The translations under genes were made by a program, and so were the position numbers. Below are positions 43,301 through 53,600 of a DNA stretch of 64,000 nt, piece after piece. How positions within the stretch are numbered: position 1 is the first letter of the stretch; every line of letters starts with the position of its first letter. The notes beneath the pieces are model-generated. The model was not told the DNA's origin and made no database searches. It was given only the letters and a program-made list of their open reading frames with translations. This DNA comes from Planctomycetaceae bacterium (GTDB lineage: Bacteria; Planctomycetota; Phycisphaerae; SM23-33), in NCBI GenBank assembly GCA_021371965.1, contig JAJFVE010000183.1, positions 1 through 64,000 on the forward strand, given 5' to 3'.

Positions 43301-45126
43301 AAAAGCTCGCCGACAACTTCAAGGATCTGGCCAAGCAGCAGCAGAAGGCCCGCGACGACCTGATCGCCCTGGCCGCCCAGATGGGCGAGGGCGCCCCGCA
43401 GCCCAAGCTGCCGCCCAACAAGAGGAACAATCCCGACCAGCCCAAGCTGCCTGATGACGGGAAGAAGAAGCCCTCCGGCCCCCAGCCGCCTTCGCATGGC
43501 GCGATCCCGCAAGAGAGCAAGGGCGACAAGGACCAAGGGGCGGGCGCGGCCGACCCGACCGCGCAGCTCCAGAAGCCCGGCAAGGCCCCAGGCGCCGAAT
43601 CGCCCCCCGGACAGAGCGGACTGGCCCCGGCCGGTCAGCAGCAGGCCCAGCCGCAGCAGCCCGAGATGCCCAAGAGCGACAAGAAGGACGAGGACCTGAA
43701 CAAGGCCCGCGCCCTGGCCAGTGCCCTGGGCGACTACATCGGCGCCCAGGAAGAAATGGGCGACATGGCCGAGAAGCTCTCGCAGCAGAAGAAGGTCGCC
43801 AACAAGCCGCTCAAGGAAGCGCTCAAGGAAGCGGCCAAGCTGAACCCCAACCTCGACCGCGCGCCGCAGCAGGAGTTCATCCCGCCCGAGACGACGCCGA
43901 TCTTCCCGCCCAGCAACAAGCCGCCACTGCCGCCGCAAATCGCCGGCGGGGGGGCCATGCCCCAGCAGCGAAAGATGGACAAGAGCGAGGGCGGGGCGCA
44001 GATCCCCATCCCGCCGCAGACCCAGGGCCCGCAGAACCCCGCCCCCGCGGTCGGGCAGGCCCAGGATACCAACAATCCGCAGGTGCAGAACCCTCCGGAA
44101 GAGGGCGTCAACGCCTCGACGGTGATTCAGACGGCGCCGATTACATCGCCGGCGCAGCCGGCAGCGCCGCCATCGGCCCCGGGCGTCTTCGAGCCCAACA
44201 CCGGCAAGCCCTCGCCGGCTACCCCGACCGGGCGCAGCACGCCGCCGCCTCCGCCGCCGGCGCCCAAGAAGCAGGACAAGCCCGCTGAGAAAAAGGATCC
44301 GACGGACAAGAAGCCCGAGGACAAACCTAAGGAAAAGAAGAAACGCACGATCACCGAGCCATCGGACCAGCCTCCGCCGCCGCCCAAGCCGCTGGGTGAC
44401 CAGTTCAAGCCCGTGGCGCCGGAAGAGACGGCTGAGCAGATCGCTTCCAAGCCGGTCGTCGACAAGGCCCTGGAAACGCTGGACAAGAACGGCGAACTGC
44501 CCAAGAAGGAGGAGGAGAAGGGCAACGAGGACGAAGAAGTCGAGATCGTCAAGGCCCCGCCGCCTGCGCCGAACCAGGAGAATAAGCCTGATGACAAGCC
44601 TCCGCCGGGCAAGACCGGCACGACCCCCGGCGACCTGGGCATGGGCCAGGGCACGCCGGGCAAGGGCGTCGGCGGCGAGAGCACCGGCAACCCGACCGAG
44701 GACCGCCCGCAGAAGGGCAACCAGCACGGAAAGTTTGACGGCAAACGCCCCTGGGCCAAGGTCGGCAAGATGGACGACCTGATCCCCAAGGGCGAGGCGC
44801 TGCCTCCGGGCTTCAAGCCCGAGCCCAAGAACGATGAGCCGCCGGAAGATCCCTTCGCTCTTCCGGAAAAGGCCAAGCCCAACGTCACGCCTCCGGACGT
44901 TGACCCCAACGCCCCGCAGAACTTCGGCGGCGGCAAGGGCGGCGGGCTCAACAAGCCCGGCCGTCGCACGGCCGACGCGAAGGTCGCCCCCAAGAAATAC
45001 GACGACAAACCGTGGTTTGCCAAACTGCCGCCGGAGTTGCGTGCGGCCATCCAGAGCAGCGCCAAGACGGACCCGCCGCCTGGATACGAAGAGAAGCTCC
45101 AGAACTACCGTCAGAGCGTCAAGTAG
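40369..45126 (+). CDS. 1,585-residue secreted Ala/Gln-rich coiled-coil and Pro-rich protein
   Basis: A signal peptide (MRQRQIIAAGVAAVLLSGVA) is followed by about 950 residues dominated by Ala, Gln, Lys and Glu with heptad-like helices (e.g. AAAAKLAGEQRDIHRDLGML, LAAQQAKAGALAGQAKNVD), which should form very long coiled coils. From about residue 1000 the composition changes to Pro/Lys/Gln/Gly low-complexity sequence (PKLPPNKRNNPDQPKLPDDG, TPPPPPPAPKKQDKPAEKKD). No catalytic domain is evident. It begins within the stop of the DUF4175-like gene and ends 39 bases before MoxR. It may be a periplasm-spanning rod tethered to this complex; that is inference. A 1,436-codon antisense opening here is a composition artefact. 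Confidence 0.78.
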   Translation: MRQRQIIAAGVAAVLLSGVAFGVEPDALRTYQGAQSRARQMAAELIADVLDGQLEQFRCNQLTDLPVYQDIVSMRQNVQRLAEVEMKDVVVLLTAAQQGSADKREALFAQARSKVREVVKTLAAERQRLLERMRVARMSDQADHLLAMQRAVHKLTLTLPEIADLETRETRAVSAVQDQRDVNTMLLSLVDELSVISGWGPPAGAAASDGLRMLRAHKVSEHAQAAAKLLESVEYAKSAAEQKAVIDGLTALLYQVGQSGATRLSFSQLLNLLTELQRRQQALSVQTGKGDGAAAAKLAGEQRDIHRDLGMLAQRLTHIPATAPHLENAKAAALKAAEMLAAKTLNLAQEPQKAVLASLAAVEALLRASEQTLGSDKTAVQLADEVSALMRLDEALTRIRAEHDQIEGQLGNVGQAAASEKGIADQVAAEHAKYPMVPEAVSTALVRAKDAALEAFRVIPLAAARARPAVKATAEALDQAHAAVKRALADANRKALGVKIGELARAIDALERASVAERAQAVRARLASNDGGFKPEAAKKFVEEQQTVSNVARGVAEGIKDTAPGAVKAITEAQAFVDQSKDRIAKDIAADPARQASIEALKASDLLAEATKLVRGEIVAAAQQLDEAATRELASVEKVSEGVEAALTAAQKSLANQLADVEAAQQRVLTARADQLRAAGQEQAAQAADMADKLNQAATAQAAAAAAIARYERGEANTPLEAVNELQKTADLAIEMLKAAAQRPAAIEAQKAGRVDAVTAKLQDTQQAAETAVHAMLEGNTAQAAKAAAIAQQSLTDAQTQAQSEESAAQTAAPGAISPKAQQRVTENTTAAGALAKDAAPQAAGQLDQAAAKSAQAAKQIEAGAAAPEARKTQADVSAMLNKALKDLEAARQKLAEAAKQDLAAQQAKAGALAGQAKNVDPTASAALKRAEQAAEQGAKGGTQAGKAAPQAQKDVKKNVEQAAANLQAKKQDLQRDKKLADNFKDLAKQQQKARDDLIALAAQMGEGAPQPKLPPNKRNNPDQPKLPDDGKKKPSGPQPPSHGAIPQESKGDKDQGAGAADPTAQLQKPGKAPGAESPPGQSGLAPAGQQQAQPQQPEMPKSDKKDEDLNKARALASALGDYIGAQEEMGDMAEKLSQQKKVANKPLKEALKEAAKLNPNLDRAPQQEFIPPETTPIFPPSNKPPLPPQIAGGGAMPQQRKMDKSEGGAQIPIPPQTQGPQNPAPAVGQAQDTNNPQVQNPPEEGVNASTVIQTAPITSPAQPAAPPSAPGVFEPNTGKPSPATPTGRSTPPPPPPAPKKQDKPAEKKDPTDKKPEDKPKEKKKRTITEPSDQPPPPPKPLGDQFKPVAPEETAEQIASKPVVDKALETLDKNGELPKKEEEKGNEDEEVEIVKAPPPAPNQENKPDDKPPPGKTGTTPGDLGMGQGTPGKGVGGESTGNPTEDRPQKGNQHGKFDGKRPWAKVGKMDDLIPKGEALPPGFKPEPKNDEPPEDPFALPEKAKPNVTPPDVDPNAPQNFGGGKGGGLNKPGRRTADAKVAPKKYDDKPWFAKLPPELRAAIQSSAKTDPPPGYEEKLQNYRQSVK

Positions 45127-45165
45127 AACGGACCGAAAAACGGGCCCAGTGCCCAGGAGTCGATA

Positions 45166-46197
<1,032 letters not shown>

Positions 46198-46217
46198 CGG
46201 GACGGGGAGGGGAGAGC

Positions 46218-46480
46218 TGGATTACGCGGATTGAAGGGATTAAGAGGATTAGAAACAAAGACGGGGACGGGGGGAGTGCGGGATTACGAGGATTTAAGGG
46301 ATTAAAAGGATTAAGAACAGAGACAAAGACGGGGAGTGCGGGATTACGCGGATTTAAGGGATTAAGAGGATTCGGGACAAAGATGAAGACTGCGACAGAT
46401 GTCAATCAGTTCTCTTCTTTCTTAATCCTCTTAATCTTCTTAATCCCCTAAATCCCCTAAATCCCGCACTCCCCGTCCCC
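46218..46480. repeat. Three ~61-bp direct repeats and one inverted copy between moxR-like and DUF58 genes
   Basis: Direct copies of GGGATTACGCGGATTTAAGG followed by GATTAAGAGGATT begin at 46218, 46280 and 46340, each with GACGGGGAGTGC-type spacers. An inverted copy (TTAATCCTCTTAATC ... ATCCCGCACTCCCCGTC) covers 46421-46480, so copy three and the inverted copy can form a long stem. No gene is encoded. Confidence 0.8.
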
Positions 46481-46488
46481 GAACCTGG

Positions 46489-47409
46489 ATGATTGCTATG
46501 GCGCAGACATCAATCTTAACGCGATACTTGAGCCCGGCCGTGCTGGCGCGGATGGCCGATCAGCGGATCGAGGCCAAGCTGCTGGTCGAGGGCAACCTGG
46601 CTGGGGCTCACAAATCGCCGCGGCACGGCTTTGCCGTCGAGTTCGCCGGCCATCGCGAGTATGTCCCCGGCGACGACCCCAAGCACATCGACTGGCGCGT
46701 GTACTTTACCCGCGAGAAGTATTTCATCAAGCAGTACGAGATGGAGACCAACTTCGTCTGCCACCTCGTGCTGGACGTCAGCGCCTCGATGCGATACGGC
46801 GAGGGCAGCGAGCAGAAGATGCAGTACGCTGCCGAGATGGCCGCCACGCTGGGCTATTCGGTCGTGCACCAGAGCGACAAGGTCTCGCTGACGACCTTCG
46901 ATCAGGGCGTCGTCGACCACGTGCCCCCCAGCAACGCCATGGGGCAGGTCATCCGCATGACGCACGTGCTCGACCAGATCGAGCCGGTCAAGAAGACCGA
47001 CCTGGGCGCCAGCCTGCAGGTGCTCTGCGGGCGGTTCAAACGCCGCGAGATCGTCATGATCTTCAGCGACTTCTTCTCAGATTTGACAAGCCTGGAAGGC
47101 CCGCTGCAGCAACTGCGCTGGAACAAGCACGAGGTCGTGCTCTTCCACACGCTCCATCACGACGAGATTGCCTTCGACCTGGCGGGCATGGTCAAGTTCG
47201 TCGGCTTGGAGAGCGACCAGAATCTGCTGGCCCAGCCCGACGACCTGCGCAAGAGCTACCTCGATGCCATGGCCGCCCACACCGCCCAGCTCGAAGACAT
47301 CTGCAACCGCAACCAGATCGAGTATGTCCCCGTCGACACCAGCCGCGACATGGGCGAGGTCCTCTGCGACTACCTGCACCGCCGCAGCCTCCTCAACCGC
47401 GGGCGGTAG
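46489..47409 (+). CDS. DUF58 family protein with vWA-type domain
   Basis: The 306-residue product contains the DUF58 core HRSPRHGFAVEFAGHREYVPG-like segment (seen as KSPRHGFAVEFAGHREYVPG) and GDDPKHIDWRVYFTREKYFI, then the vWA-like core LVLDVSASMRYGEGS with a DxSxS MIDAS near residue 96, and RREIVMIFSDFFSD. DUF58 proteins are regular partners of MoxR ATPases. No transmembrane helix is seen, so this one is likely cytoplasmic. Two possible ATG starts, 46489 and 46498, cannot be separated. It closes the MoxR/BatA block; the repeat region upstream may affect its expression relative to MoxR. Confidence 0.9.
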   Translation: MIAMAQTSILTRYLSPAVLARMADQRIEAKLLVEGNLAGAHKSPRHGFAVEFAGHREYVPGDDPKHIDWRVYFTREKYFIKQYEMETNFVCHLVLDVSASMRYGEGSEQKMQYAAEMAATLGYSVVHQSDKVSLTTFDQGVVDHVPPSNAMGQVIRMTHVLDQIEPVKKTDLGASLQVLCGRFKRREIVMIFSDFFSDLTSLEGPLQQLRWNKHEVVLFHTLHHDEIAFDLAGMVKFVGLESDQNLLAQPDDLRKSYLDAMAAHTAQLEDICNRNQIEYVPVDTSRDMGEVLCDYLHRRSLLNRGR

Positions 47410-47504
47410 AGTAAACAGGAAAAATCGGATACGTCAAAAACTCGTCGGAAAGCAGTCCGCGTTCATTTCTCGCACATTTTTCGGCTGTCGCCCCGGTTTT
47501 TCTC

Positions 47505-47533
47505 TTGCGAAATTTCCGAGGTCGGTTTAATAT
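47505..47533 (+). promoter_or_regulatory. Candidate sigma-70 promoter of the large PEP-CTERM gene
   Basis: TTGCGA (47505-47510) and TAATAT (47528-47533) are separated by 17 bases. The predicted transcript starts near 47540 and has a 155-base leader containing GGCGG-CAGGAAA-CCGCC, a short hairpin. Confidence 0.55.
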
Positions 47534-47696
47534 ACCCAGTGCACATCGTGGCGGCAGGAAACCGCCGTGTGTTTTGTTCGCTGGAGCAGAGGTGCCCAGC
47601 CGCAGTTTCAAGCGTCTTTTTGGGCTGGTGAATGTTTGAATAAGGAGAGGATTTGTTCGCGCGACAAATCCTGTCCGAAGAAAGAGGAGACCTGTC

Positions 47697-50600
47697 ATGA
47701 GGAACGCTGCAACGACCGCCCCCGTCCTGGCAATGTCATTCTTGATTATGTGCCTGGTGGCTGTGGGACCCGTTCTGGCTACAGACTATACCTGGAACAC
47801 CGGGTGGACCAACAACAACTGGATGGACACCGCCCAGTGGGATCCCACCCCGGTGGACTTCAGCAGCGGTAACCTCTTTTACATGAACAGCGGCGACCGC
47901 GCTTCGGCCAACGGCGGCACGTTTGCCGACCAGTTGACCTTGTACGCCGGCAGCGAATTGCATCTGGACGGCGACCAGTCGGCCACGGCGAACAACCTGG
48001 TGCTCGACGGCGGCACGTTCAGCGGGGAGTACCGGACGAACCTGTATGGCGCGATCAATGTTGCCAGCGCTTCTATCCTGCGCGCCAACTATAATGGGTA
48101 CCAGTTCACGATCAACAGCGAGCTCAATGGCTCGGGCAACATTCAGAAGACCGGCTCGGGATACCTCCAACTCGGCTCGACAAGCGGCAACTGGTCGGGC
48201 ACGATGACCGTCGATGAATCGTACGTGGAGTTCACCAGCAACCGCAGCGGCCTGAGAAACGGCACGTTGAACCTGGGCACGGCCTATGGCGCCGGCACGC
48301 TTCACCTGATCAACGGGTTCAATTCCGGCACCGTGAATGTGAAAGCGGGAGGACTGGCCTGGCTCAATGGCGACGAGTCGGGCGACGTCACCGGCGGGAC
48401 GCTCAACCTCGACGGCGGCGAGATCCGCGGCGAATTCCGGACGAATCTGTACGGCCCGATCAACGTCCTCAGCAACTCGACCCTCCGCGCCAACTATGGC
48501 GGGTACAACTTCCGCGTTCACACCCTTAACGGCACGGCCGACATCAACAAGACCGGCGACGGATATCTTGAACTGGGCGGCCAGGGCGCCGGCATGGGCA
48601 ACGTCAGCACGGGCGACTGGTCGGGCACGATGACCATCAGCCAGGGCTACGTGACGTCGGTGAATCGCAACAGCCTGGGCGGCGGCACCATCAAAGTGGA
48701 CGGTTCCGGCGGGTATCTCGAATGGGGTTCGGGCTTCAATTCCGGCACGATCAACATTCTCTCCGGCGGCTCGGCCCGCATGAGCAACAACTTCAGCGAG
48801 ACGAACGTCTCCGGCGCGACCGTGAACCTCAACGGCGGCGAGCTGTTCGGGCAGGCGGCCACCCGCATCTACGGCGACATCAATATTCTCGGTACGGCCT
48901 CGACCATGCGGGCCAACTGGGACGGGTACAACTTTGAGCTCATGGGCTCGCTGCACGGCGAAATGGGCGTGGCGGTCACCAAGACCGGAGACGGGCGCCT
49001 GGTCCTTTACGGCGACAGTTCGAGCACCTACAGCGGCATGTGGGACGTGGCGTATCGTGGCTTGTGGCTGGAAAACAACAACGCCCTGGGCAGCGCCATG
49101 ACCAGCCTGACGATCGAGAACGGCGGCTTCGTTCGATACTCGGGCACGACCAATGCATTGAATGTCATCAGCCTGACCTTGGGCGGCAACACGTTTGACG
49201 AAGGCACGTACAACATCGCCAATACGTATTTATCCAACCAAGGCAACCTCATCAACTTCGCCAGCTACTTCAATGTGGATGGCGGCAATGCCGGAACGAT
49301 CTACAACGGCCTTTACACGATGATCTGGAACGCCGGGGCCGACGGCAATTGGAGCGACTCGACCTGGACGAATCAGCCCCCGACTTATCCCACGGCCAAC
49401 GAAAAGGCGCAGATTGACACAGCTTACAAAGTCACCGTTGACGACGCGCAGGCGGCCAAGGCTGTGGCCCTGAGCAACGGCGGGCAGTTGTACATTGCCC
49501 CCACCGGCACGCTGACGATCAGCGGCTACCTCAATGCCACCTCCGACGCGGGCACCAAGGTGATTGTCGACGCCGGCGCGACCCTCGCGGCCGGCAAGGG
49601 CGCCGTCAACACGATGGACCTGCTGGGCAGCGCGACGGTTGCCGCGACCACCGCAGGACAGGATCTGGCCGTGGCGGAGTTCACAGCCTCGACGGCAGGC
49701 ACCGTCCTGACCAAGACCGGCGCCGGAACGCTGGCCTTGGCCAACAGCGGTGACGCGAACTTCCTGTCCAACACCACACTGGAACTTCAGGGCGGCCTGG
49801 TGAAGTTGACCGGCGAGACCCTGCATGGCGCGACCATCAATCCGCTCAACGGCGGCGGTCTGGCGATCAATAACCCCACGGCCGTGGACCTGACGGCTCA
49901 GAACTTCCAGGTCACTGCCAACGGCGGTGAACTGCAGGCTACCACCGCGGATGTGGCCTTCGGCAGCGTCACCCTGGCCGACGGCGCCGAGCTGCGCGGC
50001 AGCGGCGCCGGCAAGGTCAGCGTGACCGGCACGGTCCTGGCCGGGGCGGGCAAGAGCGGCACGCTCAACGCTGTGAACACCGACCTCAATATGGGCGCCT
50101 ATAGCGACGGCGGCGCGGCCCAGACCCTGAACATCAAGGGATCGGGCGCCGGCCGAGTCGTTATGGACAACAGCGCCGGCGGCATTTCGGCGGCCAATTC
50201 CAGTATCGTGGTCCAGAGCGGCACGCTGACCGCCATCGGCACGGCCACGCATGATGCCACCGGCGGCGCCACCACCGTCCAGTTGGCCGGAGGCAAGCTG
50301 GAACTCAGCGGTGTGCCCACCATCGGCTCAGTCAACAACGCGCTGACCGCGGGCATCTATTACAACGACGGCTGGAACCCCGATCCGCAACTGCTCTTTG
50401 AGAAGCCGGGCAATCTGCTGACGCAGGTGGCGGCCGAGACCGAAGAGGATACCGGCAAGGGTATTTCCAACGGACCAGGCATCAACTACAACGGCAATTT
50501 CAACCTGCTCTTCCCCGGTCAAACCCGCACGGAGAACTTCCAGGTCGCCTGGACGGGCTACTATAAGGCCCCCGAGACGGGCAATCAGTGCTTCAATTCG

Positions 50601-53600
50601 TATTGGGGCGATGATGCCTACACGATGTACATCGACGTGAACCAGAACGGCACGTTTGAAGAAAACGAGAGAATCTCCGGCAACTGGGGCGGTCCGCAGT
50701 GGGTCAATTTGACGCAGAATGAGAGCTACAAAGTCGCCTTTGGGTTTGCCGAAAACGGCGGCGGCGAGAACGTCGGCTTCCAGTTCTGGACGTCGGCGCT
50801 GGGGTGGCAGAATATCAATCCCAGCGCAGCCAATCAGGCCGGCATGTGGAGCTACATCGGGATGACCTATGGCGAAGTGAGCACCTCAGCGAACCTCCTG
50901 GTGACCGCCAGTTCCACGCTGGAAGCCAATTCCGGCACGGCCGTGGATGTCAGCGCGGTGACGCTCAGAGACGGGACGCTGACGATCCAGGGCACGGCGC
51001 CGCAGGTCAATATCGGCGCCTTGAGCGTTGACGCCGCCGCGGGCAGCCAGGTCGGCATCGGCGGGGCGATCCCTGTGTCCGTTACCGGCGCTCTGGACGG
51101 CAACAGCGTTGCCACCACGATCGCCAAGACCGGCAGCGGCACCCTGATCCTCAATGCGGCGGGCGTGAATCTGGAAAATACCACGATCGACGTGCAGCGC
51201 GGCACGCTGGTGGGCAACGCCGCCGGCGCGATGGGCACGGCGGCCATTAAGCTTACCGGCGGCTACAACGGCAGTTACGTCGGCGGCAGCCTGGTGCTCA
51301 ACAGCCCCGACGGCTTGGCCACGACCTACGACAACGCCGTGACCGTTCAACACGTGAATCTGGGCAACGGCGATTACGGTCACCAGACGGCCGCTATCAT
51401 GGCCTCGGGCGGGGCCATCACGCTGGGCTCGGCCGGCAAGACTCTGACGGTCGAAGCCAACTATGACAACCGCCTGACGCTCCAGGCCCTGCCCGGGGCT
51501 TCGTTGGAGATCGCCAGCGACATCGCGGCCGGCTGGAACTCCCGCGTGGGCGTCTACAAGGGCGATGTGACGTTCGCCGGGACCGGCACACAGAGCTTCT
51601 ACCATCTTGGCGTGAACGAGGATGGCAGCGGCAACCGCAACGATGCCGGAAACTACGGCAAGCTGACCGTTGACGGCCCGCTGGTCATCAGCGGCGAGTG
51701 GCTGCAGGTGCGACAGAACGGTCAGTTGATCCTGAATAACTCCCTTGACGTCGGCTATGCGAACTTCGAGAACAATGGCAGCCTGGTGCGCAACGGCACC
51801 GGCACGGCCGGCGACGTGACGATCCGCAACCAGATGAACCTGGGCTACGGCTACACGATCGACACCAGCGCCGCGACGGGCACTGGCTCGACCTTCACGG
51901 CCAACGGCGCCAACCTCTACCTCAACAACGGCTCGACGCTGAAGGCCGACAACCAGATCGCCGCCAGCTACATGGAGGTCAACGGTGGCGCACAGGTGAC
52001 CGGCGACGCCGGGTTTGACGTCAGCGGCACGCTCGTCCTGCAGGGCGGCACGCTGACGACTTCCGGGACAGTCAACGCGCAGAACCTGAACCTGTCCTCC
52101 GGCACGTTCAACCAGAATGGTCAGGCCATCAGCATCAAGGATGGCGGCACCCTGACCGTCGGCAACGGCTTCAATCTGAACCTGACCAGCGGGGCCGCGC
52201 TGACCATGGGCAGCGGCGCCAGCCTGAACATCAATGGCGGCGGCACCGTCACCACTGACCAGGCTCTTCATGTGTACAACCTGAACATGGACGGCACGCT
52301 GAACCTCACCGGCGCCACCCCGGACGACCGCAACCTCCAGGTCGACGGGCGGCTTTATGTCGGCGGGGCCGATCTGAACATGACCGGCTCGAACCTGGTG
52401 ACGACGCTGGGGCAGACGGACATCGAGATCGCCTCTGGCCGCACCCTGACTGTGGATGACGCCTTGAGCGTTCGCCAGCTGACGATCAACGGCACGTTGG
52501 TCCGCAACGGCGCCGGGGCGGCAGGCGACATCACCGCGACAGGCGACCTGAACCTGCGCGGCAGCGACCTGAACATGACCGGCTCGACGCTGGCCGTGGG
52601 CGGGACGCTGAACATCGAGAACCGGACCGTGACGGTGGATGCCGGCCAGGCCAACCTGCAGTTGGGCCGCCTGCGCCTTGCCAACGGCACGATCAACGCC
52701 CAGACGATCACGGCCAATACGTACGGCTTCAGCGGCGGCACCGTCAATGCCAATCTGTCCGGCGGCGGCGGCGACAGCTGGATCTGGTTCGACAACGGTC
52801 TGACCGTTCTTAACGGCACGACCAACAATACGGCCGCCAACTGGATCCTCAATGGCGCCACGGTTCGCGTCAAGCCCAATGGCAGCAACCTCAGCACGAC
52901 CAATTGGACCACCTTCTACGGCGGCGGCCCCAACCTGATCGAGAGCAGCGGCACGCTGGCACTGAATATCGGGTACAGCGCCGGCAACGTAAACTGGAAC
53001 TGGGGCCAGGGCGGCTTCTCCGCCTACGGCGGCGACCTGGCCGTGACCCTCAATGGCGGTGCTGCGATAACATGGTCGGACAATGGATCGGGCTTCAACG
53101 GCCAGCAGATCTACCTGGGCTCGGCGTATTCGACGCATAATGTCACGTTGACCAACAACATCAACCTCAACTGCGAGGGGAACGTCAATACGCCAAGCCT
53201 GACCACCCTGGCGACAATGTCGGGCAACCTGACCGGCGGCGGCATGCTGGTCAAGCAGGGCGCCGGCACGCTGCTCCTGACCGGCGACAACAGCGAGCGG
53301 ACCGGCTGGACGCGGATCCACCGCGGTGCACTGGATGTCGGAACGAATGGCGCCGGCTTGGGCAGCGGCTGGGTGTGGTTGTATGCCGACAACGCCGACA
53401 ACACCAACAAGGGCGCCGTCCTGCAGGCCAATGGCACTCTGAACATGAACATCGGCTGGACTGAGTCCGGCGCCATCGGCTGGGACAGCAACGGCGGCGG
53501 TTTCGCCGCCCGTGGCGGCGCGCTGACGGTGAACCTCGAAGGCGGCGCGACGCTGTACTGGAACAACCAGGACAACGGTTTCCGCGGCACGAGGCTGATG

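Noticed and set aside
40417..44727. Antisense opening of 1,436 codons opposite the giant protein gene
   Set aside because: The plus-strand gene has a signal peptide and overlaps its neighbours by 4 bases. The minus frame is Leu/Gly/Arg low complexity produced by the third-position GC of Ala/Gln/Lys codons.
46218..46480. CRISPR array or coding repeat in the MoxR-DUF58 gap
   Set aside because: Only three direct units with near-identical spacers, plus an inverted copy; no cas genes; translation gives low-complexity peptides.
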